From Plantibacter flavus (lineage in GTDB: Bacteria; Actinomycetota; Actinomycetes; Actinomycetales; Microbacteriaceae): a DNA stretch of 64,000 nt. Both the position numbers and the translations under genes were made by a program. Below, one piece after another: positions 53,577 to 62,409 of the stretch. The first letter of the stretch is position 1, and the number at the start of each line of letters is the position of its first letter. Below the pieces are notes generated by a model. The model had not been told where the DNA came from. It saw only the letters and a list, made by a program, of their open reading frames with translations, and did not search any database. The stretch spans positions 3,038,001-3,102,000 of the forward strand of contig NZ_CP019402.1 of the NCBI RefSeq assembly GCF_002024505.1. Direction: 5' to 3'.

Positions 53577-54353
53577 ATGCCTCACAAAGAAGCCATCGGC
53601 TCCCGCAAGGGCGGTGTCGGCAAGACAACGGTCGTCCTTGGTCGAGCAGACGCCCTCGCCCAAGAGGGGCGAAAGGTCCTCGTCATCGACCTCGACCCGC
53701 AGTCCGATGCGACAACCGTTCTCGGGAGACACGGTGAGTACACCGCCTTCGATGTCCTCTACGCGGGCGACGCAGGAACACTCGGCGCAGCGGCGGCTCC
53801 GACCGATTGGAAGAACGTCGACCTCATCGCCGGGTCCCCGGATCTCGCGCGGATCGAGTCGGAGTCACTCCTGACGCCTGAGTTGCGGCTCAAAACGTCC
53901 GCCTGGGGAAGTGCGCAGCTCGACGCCTACGACGACATCCTGATCGACACGCCGCCAGCGCTCGGACGGCTCACGCTCAATGCGCTGCTCTGGGCGGACA
54001 GCACCATTGTCGTCACCGACCCCACCGCCTTCGGCCTCACCGGCGTCGGACAGTACCTCGAGACGGTGGCGAAGGTGCGGGCGCTCCCCCACCTGAACCC
54101 CTCCCTGCGATTCGCCGGCATCGTCGTCAACCGAGTCACACCCCGACTGACCTCAGAGCACCGATACCGGCTGGAGGAACTCGAGGCCACTTACGGCGAA
54201 GTCCTGCTCCGCCCGTTCCTGCCGGAACGCACGGCGATGCAGGATGCGGAGAGCCGTCGTCGGCCGCTCAGCTCGTTGACGACTCCCGGTGCACTGGTGC
54301 TGACCGAGCGATTCGCTGCACTCACCGAGGTGCTGCACGGAGTGGCAGCATGA
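53577..54353 (+). CDS. parA: ParA-family partition ATPase
   Basis: 258 residues. The deviant Walker A SRKGGVGKTT (9-18) has the signature lysine, Walker A' VLVIDLDPQSDAT and Walker B DDILIDTPPALG follow. No N-terminal HTH is present, so it is of the short (type Ib) kind, whose partner does the DNA binding. It spreads copies of the element to daughter cells when it is excised and circular. ATGA couples it to the next gene. Confidence 0.92.
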   Translation: MPHKEAIGSRKGGVGKTTVVLGRADALAQEGRKVLVIDLDPQSDATTVLGRHGEYTAFDVLYAGDAGTLGAAAAPTDWKNVDLIAGSPDLARIESESLLTPELRLKTSAWGSAQLDAYDDILIDTPPALGRLTLNALLWADSTIVVTDPTAFGLTGVGQYLETVAKVRALPHLNPSLRFAGIVVNRVTPRLTSEHRYRLEELEATYGEVLLRPFLPERTAMQDAESRRRPLSSLTTPGALVLTERFAALTEVLHGVAA

Positions 54354-54637
54354 GCGCGGATGACCGTCGCCCAGCGCTGAGGAAGGCACCGACAGTCGAT
54401 GACCTCACAGTGCTCACCTCCGCCGCCGGTCGGCCCGGCGGCATGACGGATGATCTGGCGTCCCGCCGCCTGGGACCGGGTCGGCCGCGCAATCGCCGCC
54501 GGATGGAGCCGTTCTCCTCGAAGATCGAGATCTCCCTCCGGGACGACCTCGACCGCTACCTCGCGATCCACGACATCAGCATCGTCGACTTCCTCGACGA
54601 GGCGATTCGCGACCGTCTCAGCCGCAATCCGTCATGA
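54350..54637 (+). CDS. Ribbon-helix-helix partition partner (ParG/ParB-like)
   Basis: 95 residues. A flexible basic N-terminus (residues 1-55) is followed by a ribbon-helix-helix (SSKIEISLRDDLDRYLAIHDISIVDFLDEAIRDRL). This is the shape of ParG-type centromere-binding proteins. Four bases overlap with parA. It should bind the 22-bp palindrome upstream of parA, and maybe the CAGAC repeats right behind its own stop. Confidence 0.8.
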   Translation: MSADDRRPALRKAPTVDDLTVLTSAAGRPGGMTDDLASRRLGPGRPRNRRRMEPFSSKIEISLRDDLDRYLAIHDISIVDFLDEAIRDRLSRNPS

Positions 54638-54705
54638 CAGACGGAAAGACGCACAGACGGGCAGACGGCTGTCTCGCTGACTGTCCTGATCGACAGACAG
54701 ACAGC
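54638..54705 (+). repeat. Cluster of CAGAC(GG) repeats
   Basis: CAGACGG occurs at 54639-54645, 54655-54661 and 54663-54669, with AGACG between, then an inverted CTGTCT at 54670-54675 and CAGACAGACAGC near the end (54695 onward). It fills the gap between the RHH gene and the DUF3800 gene. Such clusters serve as iterons or centromeres. Confidence 0.5.
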
Positions 54706-54707
54706 AC

Positions 54708-55406
54708 ATGTTGATCGCGTACCTCGATGAGTCCTACACGCGTGACTACTACTACATTGCTGCCGTGGTCATCGATGCGGAGCACGAGGATCGGCTCCGA
54801 GAGGCGATCGTGCGAGCAGTGGCCATTGCCGAAGCGTTCGGCCTCACCCGTGACGTCGAACTGCACGCGCACGAGATGACCGCGGGCAAAGGCGCATGGT
54901 CACCTCTACGGGGTCGCCACCGAGCGGTCGCGACCATCTACCGTCGAGCACTCGAACTGCTCGTCGAGGTTCCTGTCGAGGTCTTCGTCCGGGGACTCGA
55001 CGTTGCAAGGTTGCACGCGCGGTACCGCTATCCGCGCCGGCCGCACGAGATCGTCCTGCAGCACATCCTTGAGGAACTCAGCGACTACGCCGTTACGCGA
55101 GGAACGTCGCTGACCGTAGTCGCCGATGAGCTTCCCGATCAGAGCGCCCTGCACGCACTCGTCCGCGGATTCCGTGACATCGGTACGCCAGGCTATGCCT
55201 CGTCGACGCTAGCCGGACTCCATCTACCGCTCAGTTTCCGTACGTCGCGCGGCACTCCGGGCATCCAAGCCGCGGACCTCGTGGCCTACCTCTACCACCG
55301 CCTGGACGGGCATCCCGAAGGCGACGCGCGAGCACGTCGATCGGCAGAGCGGTTATGGGCGGCAATCGAGCCGGCGGTTGTCCACGTCTGGGTCTGGCGC
55401 CCTTAA
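54708..55406 (+). CDS. DUF3800 protein
   Basis: 232 residues. The family's acidic motifs are all seen: LIAYLDESYTRDYYYIAAVVI at the start, VELHAHEM in the middle, VVADELPD and GIQAADLVAYLYHR near the end. The fold is RNase H-like, and the spaced acidic residues suggest a metal-dependent nuclease. DUF3800 genes are common on mobile DNA and in defence islands. ATG 54708, behind the CAGAC repeats. Confidence 0.8.
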   Translation: MLIAYLDESYTRDYYYIAAVVIDAEHEDRLREAIVRAVAIAEAFGLTRDVELHAHEMTAGKGAWSPLRGRHRAVATIYRRALELLVEVPVEVFVRGLDVARLHARYRYPRRPHEIVLQHILEELSDYAVTRGTSLTVVADELPDQSALHALVRGFRDIGTPGYASSTLAGLHLPLSFRTSRGTPGIQAADLVAYLYHRLDGHPEGDARARRSAERLWAAIEPAVVHVWVWRP

Positions 55407-55414
55407 GCACGAAA

Positions 55415-55431
55415 GCCCCGCGAGGCGGGGC
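55415..55431 (+). terminator. Hairpin after the DUF3800 gene
   Basis: GCCCCGC and GCGGGGC with a three-base loop form a 7-bp GC stem nine bases behind the stop. There is no T run, so it may be a terminator of the actinobacterial (U-less) type. Confidence 0.5.
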
Positions 55432-55573
55432 ATCCGGCGAACAACGTTCTGGTGACCAGCCCGTCGTACGTACCACGATACAGCAGCTTCCGCACGGCTG
55501 TTCTACCCTCTGACCTGATCGGGAGGTCCATGTCTGGGGTGAGCGGCACTATGTTCGTAGCGGAGGGACAGCT

Positions 55574-56752
55574 ATGACCTATTGGGGCGACAGGTTTCGG
55601 AATCATGCACTCTGGGCGGGAGTTTCCAGCGCGAGGGAGCAGGTCAACGAACTTCGAATAGATCCTGATGACGCGCCGTCGAATCAGCTTCTTGCATACG
55701 TAGGGCAGGTCATCGAACTCCTGGAACGACGGAGTGATGAAACTGATGCCCTGGAGGTAGCCCCGGCGTCTCTCGACTCGACCAGCGCCGCCGTCGCAGA
55801 ATTGGTCTCAGGGCTTCAAAACGTGAATTCCGAGGCCTGGACCATGGCAAATGTTGTGCCGATGGCCGACGCTGTCATGAACACGCTAGCGTCGTGGCCA
55901 CCTCTCAAGCCGGCGCGATACCTCAGTGGAATTCAAGCCGCCACAGATAGCTTCGCAGCCAAGGTTCAAGAGGCTCTGGCGTCGGTATCGTCAGGGCTCG
56001 AGGACACAGACAAGCGATTGTCAGACCTTGTAACAGCGGAAAGTGACTTGCAAGCTCAGATCGACGAACAGAAAACGCGAATAGCTGAAGCGGTCGCCGA
56101 GTTTACGACTGACTCGAAAGAGCAGGTCGACGCACTACTGGAGACGCAGGATGCCGAAGTTTCGGATCACATTCGCCTTTGGAGCGAGAAGAATCAGGCC
56201 CACGAGGCCGAAGCGGCCCAGCTCATAGCTCAGCTCCACGACCATGAAGAAACCGCGCGGAGCACCGTCCACGCTACAACCGCATTGGTTGTCGCCACCG
56301 ACTATGGCCAATATGCCCGTAACAAGAACATCGCGGCATGGATCTGCGACGTTGCCGCAGCACTCGTGGGTGCTGCGGGCGTGTCCGCGATATTGGTGCA
56401 TCTCTACACGCTCGACGGGGTGGCCGATTCAGACGTTGGTGTGTCGATGACTCGCCTCGCGGCATCCCTTGGGACTCTCGGGATCGCGGCCTTACTCGGC
56501 CGTCGAGGCGCTCAGCATCACCGCGAAGCACGAGCCGCGAAACGCACCGATCTGGCGCTGCGCAGGGTACGGCCGTTCATCGTAGATCTCCCGCGAGACG
56601 AGCAGCAGGAGATTGTGCTGGACTTCACTGAGCGGGTCTTCATCCGTGGAGACCTCGATGGCTCCGGAGCGCCCGACGACCCTACCCTCCGCCAGAGAAT
56701 TCAGCAGCTACGGGAAGCAAGGCGATCGCAAGCCGCTACTGACGAAGAATAG
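55574..56752 (+). CDS. Coiled-coil membrane protein of unknown role
   Basis: 392 residues. ATG 55574 stands behind GGAGGGAC. Residues about 1-150 are helical. Residues 130-245 are a long coiled coil (LEDTDKRLSDLVTAESDLQAQIDEQKTRIAEAVAEFTTDSKEQVDALLETQ). Two spans follow (IAAWICDVAAALVGAAGVSAILVHLY and MTRLAASLGTLGIAALLG), and a charged cytoplasmic tail closes the protein. The long coil facing the cytoplasm looks like a sensor or scaffold, as in some phage-exclusion proteins. It converges on the dnaE2 gene with only nine bases between the stops. Base use is lower in GC than the neighbours. Not recognised. Confidence 0.6.
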   Translation: MTYWGDRFRNHALWAGVSSAREQVNELRIDPDDAPSNQLLAYVGQVIELLERRSDETDALEVAPASLDSTSAAVAELVSGLQNVNSEAWTMANVVPMADAVMNTLASWPPLKPARYLSGIQAATDSFAAKVQEALASVSSGLEDTDKRLSDLVTAESDLQAQIDEQKTRIAEAVAEFTTDSKEQVDALLETQDAEVSDHIRLWSEKNQAHEAEAAQLIAQLHDHEETARSTVHATTALVVATDYGQYARNKNIAAWICDVAAALVGAAGVSAILVHLYTLDGVADSDVGVSMTRLAASLGTLGIAALLGRRGAQHHREARAAKRTDLALRRVRPFIVDLPRDEQQEIVLDFTERVFIRGDLDGSGAPDDPTLRQRIQQLREARRSQAATDEE

Positions 56753-56761
56753 CTCCCCTAT

Positions 56762-59700
56762 TCAGCCGACGCGTCGTCGAAGCGGCCGCACTTCCGCGAG
56801 GACGGCACCATGCTCGCTTCGCTGCTGCTGTACTTGCAGCAGATCCCACGCGGCTGTTCCAGTCACGGACACACCCCGCGCGCCAGACCGTCGTGTAACA
56901 CCAGCAATCAGTACATAGTGGGTTTCGAAGACGCCCGACCCGATCTGCTCTTGGACGTCGTGGAAGAAGACGACGTTCGAGACAGGTCCGGTGCCGTCGT
57001 CGAGTGAGACGAAGACGACGCGCTTGCCGCCGCGCATCGGGGGTGTATTCGTCGCTCGGCGGACGCCGGCGATGAGGACCTCGGTTCCACCCGGGAGGTC
57101 CATGAGGTCGCGTGCCGGCGTCACACCCAGTTCGCGGAAGAGCGGGTAGAACCGTTCCATCTGGTGGCGGTTCACGGCCAGGCGCATCTCCTGCAGTTCG
57201 AGGTCGGTCTGGGTCCTACCCCGCAGCTCAAGCGAAGTGACCATGCTGCGCTCGGGAACAGGCAGGTCGAGTTCGAAGGCGAGCTGTTCGTCGGCGATGA
57301 GCTGGGCGCTCGTGGTCACGCCGGCGAGGTGAGCGAGGAGTTCGTGGCGTCGTCTCGGGATGTAGTCGATGAATGCGTCAAGTGCACCCACACGAGCGAG
57401 CGCCTCGAAGGTTCGGCGGCGCGGACGGACTCGGTCCCGGAAGTCCTGAAGCGATGAGAACGGCTGATGCCTCGCGATGCGGGCTCGTTCTTTCTCGGTA
57501 CTTCCCTTCATCTCGACCAGCGACATCCGCACGCCCAGCCGGCTGTCGGGCGCGATCTCGACGACGTACTCCAGTCCCGAGCGCTGCACGTCGATCGGGA
57601 GCACCGGCACGTCGAGGTGGCGGGCTTCAGCGAGGATCAGGTCCTTCGGCCACATGCCCGGGTCGTGGGTGAGTAGCCCGGCCATGAACTCGGCCGGGTG
57701 ATGCCGTTTCAACCAGGCCGACTGGAACGTCGGCAAAGCAAAGGCTGCCCCGTGCGCCTTCGCGAACCCGAAGGACCCGAAGCCAGCAAGGATGGTCCAG
57801 GCTTTGTCGATCACGGCTGGCCGGAATCCGCGCGCCATAGCGCGGTCGCGCACGAAGGTTTCGATTCCGGCGAGGCGCCCGCGGTCCGCGAGCTGTCGGC
57901 GGATGACGTCGGCGGGACCGAGCCCACAGCCGGTGAGTTCGTCGATGATCCGCATGACCTGCTCGTGGAAGACGACCACGCCGCGCGTCTCTCGGAGAAT
58001 GGGCCGAAGTCTCGGGTCGATGTAGTCAGGCATCGTCTCGCCGTGCCGCACCTGAAGGTACTGCAGCGGCATGTCGTTCTGCATCGGCCCCGGGCGGAAC
58101 AGTGAGATTTCCACCGTGAGGTCGTTGAAGACCTCTGGTTGCAGCTTGCCGACCAGTTCCATCTGCCCGGGCGACTCGAGCTGGAAGACACCGAGCGTGC
58201 GCGTGGAACGTAGCAGTTCATACGTGGGTTCATCGTCGAGCGGCAGGGCATCGAGTTCGATGGTCTCGCCGGTCAAGCGTTCGTGCTCGCTGACGGCGTG
58301 CGCCATCGCCGATTGCATCCGCACGCCGAGGATGTCGAGCTTGATGAGGCCCATGTTGTCCATGTCGTGCTTGTCGTACTGCGACATCGGAAGGCCCATG
58401 CCCGACAGCTGCGTCGGCGTGCGGTTCAGTAAGGAAGTGTCCGACAGGATGACACCGCAAGGGTGGACGCTGATGTGGCGCGGCAGACGATCGAGACGCT
58501 CGGTGACGTCCACGAGCAGGTCGAGTTCGCGGGACTCGCGCACGGCGTCAGCGAGGTCGGCCAGCTCTGGCTTGTCTCGGAGGGCGTCGCGGAACTCGCG
58601 GGCGTTGAACCGCCACATCTGCTTCGCGATCATGTCAATCATCGACTCGTCCATACCGAGAGCGAGACCCGCGTCGCGGACCGCTCCACGCGAGCGGTAA
58701 GCGTTGGTCATCGACATAAGCGTGACGCGGTCTGAGCCGAAGCGAGCGAACACCTCGCGGTAGACGTCGTGACGGCGGGCGGACTCGACGTCGAGATCGA
58801 TGTCCGGAAGGTTGGTGCGTTCGGGCGAGAGGAAGCGTTCGAAGATGAGCCCGTTACTGATGGGCTCGACCGACGACGTGTGGAGGGCGTAGTTGAGGAC
58901 AGACCCGACACCCGAGCCACGAGCCTGAATCCGGATACCCATCTCCCGGATGATGTCAGCGACCTTGGCGACCGTCAGGAAGTAGGACGGCATGCCGAGC
59001 TGCTCAACGATCCGCATCTCGTGTTCAAGGGCCCGGTGCGCGTCTTCCTGTGGAGGCATCCCCGGCCGCGCGTACCGTTCATCGACGCCAGCACGCGCCC
59101 GTTCCCACAGGGCCTGGTGCGGGTCGCCACTGATGCCAATCACCGACGCTTCCGGCATGCGCGGCTGCTTCCAGCCGACATCGGACACCGGGTCGAGGGC
59201 GCACCGTTCGGCGAGGCGCTCGGTCTCTGCCAGTAGCCGTTGCACCGCCCCGTCATCGTGTGTACCGGCGCCGACGATCATCCTGGCGATCTGCCGCATC
59301 TGCTTTGCGGGCTTCAACCAGGCCTGTCCATTCACCTGCAGCTCGTTCAGGTCGTCGAGCTCGGCCAGCGGACGCAAGAATCTCGAGGCGTCCGCCAAGT
59401 CTGCGGTGGCCGCCTCCTCTGGAAGTCCGTATCGAACGGAGTTCGTGAGTACCGCCGGGACGCCGGCGGACTCCGCGAGGCTGAGCATCCGAGTCGCGGC
59501 CGCGACGTTGCCCCGAACCCCTTGGTCGGTGAGATGACAGACGACCTCGATCACAAGATGACGCGTAGGTAGCCGTTCCCGCCACCGATCGAGGGCTGCA
59601 CCGGCGCCGGCGTGATCCCGTTGCGCGATCGCATGCCCGACATCGGACTCAGGCCCGAGCATCACCGTCAATGCGGGATCATCGGCGAGGATCGCGGCGA

Positions 59701-60049
59701 GTTCATCGCGAAGGATCGCCGGTCTGTCGCGGCGACCATGCGCAGCGCTGACCGCACGACACAGTTGAGCGAACCCAGCTCCGCGGTTCTGACCATGCGC
59801 GAGCAGGACGACCCGGCCGATCGGCTCCTGATGTTCGTCGAGGACAGCGAGGTCGGTCCCCAGCCCCGGTGAGATGCCCGCAGCCAGGCACGCTCCGACG
59901 TGCTTCGGTCCTCCGTAGAGCCCGTCGCGGTCGGTCAGGGCGAGCAACGACGCCCCGTCTTCCGCTGCGAGACCGGCCAGGGCGGCGCTCGACGTTACCC
60001 CGTAGTGGGCGGAGAGGTGGGAGGCTACGTGGAGGTGGGAGAAGCTCAC
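56762..60049 (-). CDS. dnaE2: Error-prone DNA polymerase III alpha-type subunit (DnaE2/ImuC)
   Basis: 1,095 residues, the length of DnaE2. GTG 60049 overlaps the upstream gene by GTGA and gives the family start SFSHLHVASHLSAHYG (PHP domain). Catalytic acidic residues are present: PDIDLD (415-420) and a later Asp in the palm. QARGSGVGSVLNYAL is intact. The finger part has YDKHDMDNMGLIKLDILGV and LFRPGPMQND, and an OB-like domain ends the protein. It synthesises across damage and raises mutation in the SOS response. Under the LexA box at 60335. The usual ImuB partner is not in the window. Confidence 0.93.
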   Translation of the reverse strand: MSFSHLHVASHLSAHYGVTSSAALAGLAAEDGASLLALTDRDGLYGGPKHVGACLAAGISPGLGTDLAVLDEHQEPIGRVVLLAHGQNRGAGFAQLCRAVSAAHGRRDRPAILRDELAAILADDPALTVMLGPESDVGHAIAQRDHAGAGAALDRWRERLPTRHLVIEVVCHLTDQGVRGNVAAATRMLSLAESAGVPAVLTNSVRYGLPEEAATADLADASRFLRPLAELDDLNELQVNGQAWLKPAKQMRQIARMIVGAGTHDDGAVQRLLAETERLAERCALDPVSDVGWKQPRMPEASVIGISGDPHQALWERARAGVDERYARPGMPPQEDAHRALEHEMRIVEQLGMPSYFLTVAKVADIIREMGIRIQARGSGVGSVLNYALHTSSVEPISNGLIFERFLSPERTNLPDIDLDVESARRHDVYREVFARFGSDRVTLMSMTNAYRSRGAVRDAGLALGMDESMIDMIAKQMWRFNAREFRDALRDKPELADLADAVRESRELDLLVDVTERLDRLPRHISVHPCGVILSDTSLLNRTPTQLSGMGLPMSQYDKHDMDNMGLIKLDILGVRMQSAMAHAVSEHERLTGETIELDALPLDDEPTYELLRSTRTLGVFQLESPGQMELVGKLQPEVFNDLTVEISLFRPGPMQNDMPLQYLQVRHGETMPDYIDPRLRPILRETRGVVVFHEQVMRIIDELTGCGLGPADVIRRQLADRGRLAGIETFVRDRAMARGFRPAVIDKAWTILAGFGSFGFAKAHGAAFALPTFQSAWLKRHHPAEFMAGLLTHDPGMWPKDLILAEARHLDVPVLPIDVQRSGLEYVVEIAPDSRLGVRMSLVEMKGSTEKERARIARHQPFSSLQDFRDRVRPRRRTFEALARVGALDAFIDYIPRRRHELLAHLAGVTTSAQLIADEQLAFELDLPVPERSMVTSLELRGRTQTDLELQEMRLAVNRHQMERFYPLFRELGVTPARDLMDLPGGTEVLIAGVRRATNTPPMRGGKRVVFVSLDDGTGPVSNVVFFHDVQEQIGSGVFETHYVLIAGVTRRSGARGVSVTGTAAWDLLQVQQQRSEHGAVLAEVRPLRRRVG

Positions 60050-60318
60050 GTCCAGGCGACCGCGAGCGTCCATCTGCCGGTGGTGTCGCGGCGGAGGTCG
60101 TAGCGGGTGGGCTCCTCGTCGCCTCGCGCCGCGTCGACCCGCCACGTCTCGATATCGATGCGGGCTGGCGACGAGTCGCCTGTCCACCAGGCTTGGCGGG
60201 AGAACAGCGCTTGCGGCTGGCCGATGACCCGGTGTTCGAATCGTTTCCACACGAACGCCAGCGGATCGCCGTCCGCCGCGAGATCAACATCCACTGCTTC
60301 GTCAACGATCGTCGCCAT
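60046..60318 (-). CDS. DUF6504 protein, partner of dnaE2
   Basis: 90 residues from ATG 60318. The residues PLAFVWKRFEHRVIGQPQALFSRQAWWTG and IETWRVDAARGDEEPTRYDLRRDTTGRWTLAVAWT match the family of small proteins that stand beside the SOS mutasome genes in actinobacteria. No function is known to me. GTGA overlap with dnaE2 means strict co-expression. The LexA box stands 17 bases before its start. Confidence 0.75.
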   Translation of the reverse strand: MATIVDEAVDVDLAADGDPLAFVWKRFEHRVIGQPQALFSRQAWWTGDSSPARIDIETWRVDAARGDEEPTRYDLRRDTTGRWTLAVAWT

Positions 60319-60334
60319 GTCGCACCTCCGAGAT

Positions 60335-60350
60335 TCGAACACGTGTTCGA
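60335..60350. promoter_or_regulatory. LexA (SOS) box
   Basis: TCGAACACGTGTTCGA is a perfect 16-bp palindrome that matches the actinobacterial LexA consensus TCGAAC-N4-GTTCGA exactly. Placed just before the DUF6504-dnaE2 pair, it makes them damage-inducible through the host LexA. Confidence 0.9.
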
Positions 60351-60754
60351 TTAAGCGAGTGTACGTGATGGTAACGACAGTGGCACGACTGGGACTCGAC
60401 AGCCGCTGCGTGCGGCGGCGTCGGCGGCCGTTCTGGGACGCCAATGATTCCGTTCATTCCCGCTCCAGCGCTTGCCCACGGCGGATTGAATCGGCTTATC
60501 ACGTGTCGAACGGGATAGCCGCCTGATCAATTGAATTGACAAGCGACTGGAATACCACTATTTACCGCCCCGCGCAGGCAAGAGAAACACCAGCAAGGAG
60601 GACGCCCGCCCCTCGGCGCCCCGATAGCCTGCGCGTCCGCCGAATCGACGCCTCCCCCATTCAGGGGTGGACAGGGCTGGGTGGAAGACGATACGTTGAT
60701 AGTCAATAGCTCACTACCAACAGGGATCACCGCCTTTGCCATAAAGGAGCATAC
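60351..60754. other. Divergent control region, no gene seen
   Basis: 404 bases between the SOS operon and the secreted-protein gene. The right half is AT-richer. No frame with a start and ribosome site is convincing. Confidence 0.4.
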
Positions 60755-61342
60755 GTGACCCTAATGCGAAATGAGGATGCAATGAAAACCAAGCTTTCGT
60801 TTTCGATCATCGCGGCTGCTGCGACTATCGCACTCACGATTCCAACCTCTGCACATGCAGTGACAACTCCCCCACCCTCACCGACCGACGATGCATCTAC
60901 GATGATTGTCGAGAAGGTGCAGATCATGCCTGAGACTGACGCAGAAAGTAAGTCATCCTCCAGCGCTCAGGCTATTTGCGAAGCTTACGGTATCGTCGAC
61001 TACCCACACATTTCTACAAGCAATCCGTCAAGTGCTCGAGCGACGCAAGCGCACGGTGGCTGGAATCAAGGCAACTGCAGTGCGACACACGCGGACGTGA
61101 CCACTCAACTTGATCGAATGAATCCGATCGGTCTCTATCAAGCTGTAGGCACACAGGGTCGCGCAGTCCTCCCCTCGCAGGCAGATATGGGTCTCCCCAG
61201 CTCCAATCGAGTGACAGCGCGGTACGAGTGCAATGGGACCGCAGCCGCATCATTCCGGGCCTGGACGAGTTTCGATATGGTCGGAATCGCCGACACGCAC
61301 ACTCCGACCTACTCGCCCGGTACAGACATCACTTGCGGCTAG
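60755..61342 (+). CDS. Secreted hypothetical protein
   Basis: 195 residues from GTG 60755 behind AAAGGAG. The ATG at 60782 (behind GAGGA) is an alternative that gives the classical signal peptide start MKTKLSFSIIAAAATIALT, cleaved near TSAHA-VTTPP. The mature protein has a Pro/Ser/Thr stalk and four Cys (ICEAYG, NCSATH, YECNG, ITCG), enough for two disulfides. Low GC and unusual codons suggest recent import. Function unknown. Confidence 0.6.
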   Translation: MTLMRNEDAMKTKLSFSIIAAAATIALTIPTSAHAVTTPPPSPTDDASTMIVEKVQIMPETDAESKSSSSAQAICEAYGIVDYPHISTSNPSSARATQAHGGWNQGNCSATHADVTTQLDRMNPIGLYQAVGTQGRAVLPSQADMGLPSSNRVTARYECNGTAAASFRAWTSFDMVGIADTHTPTYSPGTDITCG

Positions 61343-61399
61343 CGGCTTAACTGATAGAAATCGCTAGTATGAATAGTGGAATGACAAGCCGAGGTCAGC

Positions 61400-61858
61400 A
61401 TGAAGTTCAAGTCTCATCTCATCGTTTCTGCGCTCGCATCGGCAGCATTGTTGAGTGCTTGCTCTTCGCCACAGACTTCTCCGGAAGAGCCAGTCGAGAC
61501 AACGGTCAGCTTTGTGAAGAGCTATGACCATTGGGCCCAGAGTGGGTACGCCGATCCGATCCCGGATGCTCTGCTCGACCTTGCGTCCACGGAGATGCGC
61601 GACGTCTTAGAAGAGGATCAAGACTGGTATCTGACGGGCCAGGTTCAACAACACGGCGACGTCGAGATCACAGGGACTGAATTGATCGAATCGAACAATG
61701 ATCACGCCGTCGTCCGCGTCACCCTGGATGCATCCAACGTGTCGGTAACCGCCGAAGGTCAGGAGACGTGGGTGGACTACTCCAAACCCATCGTTTCAGA
61801 ATTCACTTTGGAAAAGAGCAAAGCCTGGCGAGTAGTATCCGCTGCGAGCGCCAAGTAG
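61400..61858 (+). CDS. Lipoprotein, NTF2-like fold suspected
   Basis: 152 residues. Lipoprotein signal HLIVSALASAALLSAC, with Cys21 lipidated. The mature part starts with ETTVSFVKSYDHWAQSGYADPIPDALLDLASTEMRDVLEED and continues with strands (VEITGTELIESNNDHAVVRVTLDASNVSV and YSKPIVSEFTLEKSKAWRVVSA), an order that fits small NTF2-like surface domains. Same strand as the preceding secreted gene (57 bases apart), so the two may be one unit of surface proteins, such as entry exclusion factors. Confidence 0.65.
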   Translation: MKFKSHLIVSALASAALLSACSSPQTSPEEPVETTVSFVKSYDHWAQSGYADPIPDALLDLASTEMRDVLEEDQDWYLTGQVQQHGDVEITGTELIESNNDHAVVRVTLDASNVSVTAEGQETWVDYSKPIVSEFTLEKSKAWRVVSAASAK

Positions 61859-61913
61859 CGCGGCGCGATGTAAACGGTCGCAAGAGTGATCGGCTAGGCG
61901 GACAGTTCCGAGC

Positions 61914-62177
61914 TTATTGACGATTCCTGGATGCCACAAATTCCGGAAAATCGACCGGCCCTATCCCGCCGGGGGCATAGAAGTGGTGGACAAAAGCGGC
62001 GACTTTTGCCCGCAGCTCTTCCGTCGAGAACTCAGTGGATGGAGAAGTCGACCCAATGGTGAATCCGTAAGGAGGTTCACTGGGCCCGTTGATCCATGAG
62101 AAGTCATACACTCGACGTCCGCCTGGTCCCAGGCGCACCTCTACAGAGAAGCGGTCGCCCTCAACGTCAATCAACAT
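61914..62177 (-). CDS. Small hypothetical protein, 87 residues
   Basis: A small beta/alpha protein (LIDVEGDRFSVEVRLGPGGRRVYDFSWINGP, then STEELRAKVAAFVHHFYAPGGIGPVDFPEFV). No signal peptide. ATG 62177. It lies on the strand of the relaxase gene but 230 bases beyond its end. It has the look of small immunity proteins; no family recognised. Confidence 0.5.
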   Translation of the reverse strand: MLIDVEGDRFSVEVRLGPGGRRVYDFSWINGPSEPPYGFTIGSTSPSTEFSTEELRAKVAAFVHHFYAPGGIGPVDFPEFVASRNRQ

Positions 62178-62409
62178 TGACGACCATGGTACGCCCTATC
62201 TGCGAGCGAACAACCCCGGCACGACGAAGTTCGCGTTCGACTGTACTGCACGCTCGGCGTTACCGAAGGAGTTCGCCCGTGTCAGCAGCCAAGCGACGCC
62301 CGTACACCGTTCGGCTGCCCGGAGTGGGCGGCCGGGCTGACCATTCTGGGCGAGCGAAACCGTTAGACGATTGATGTCCGTAGCGATCTGCACAACGAGC
62401 TCGCGTCAT

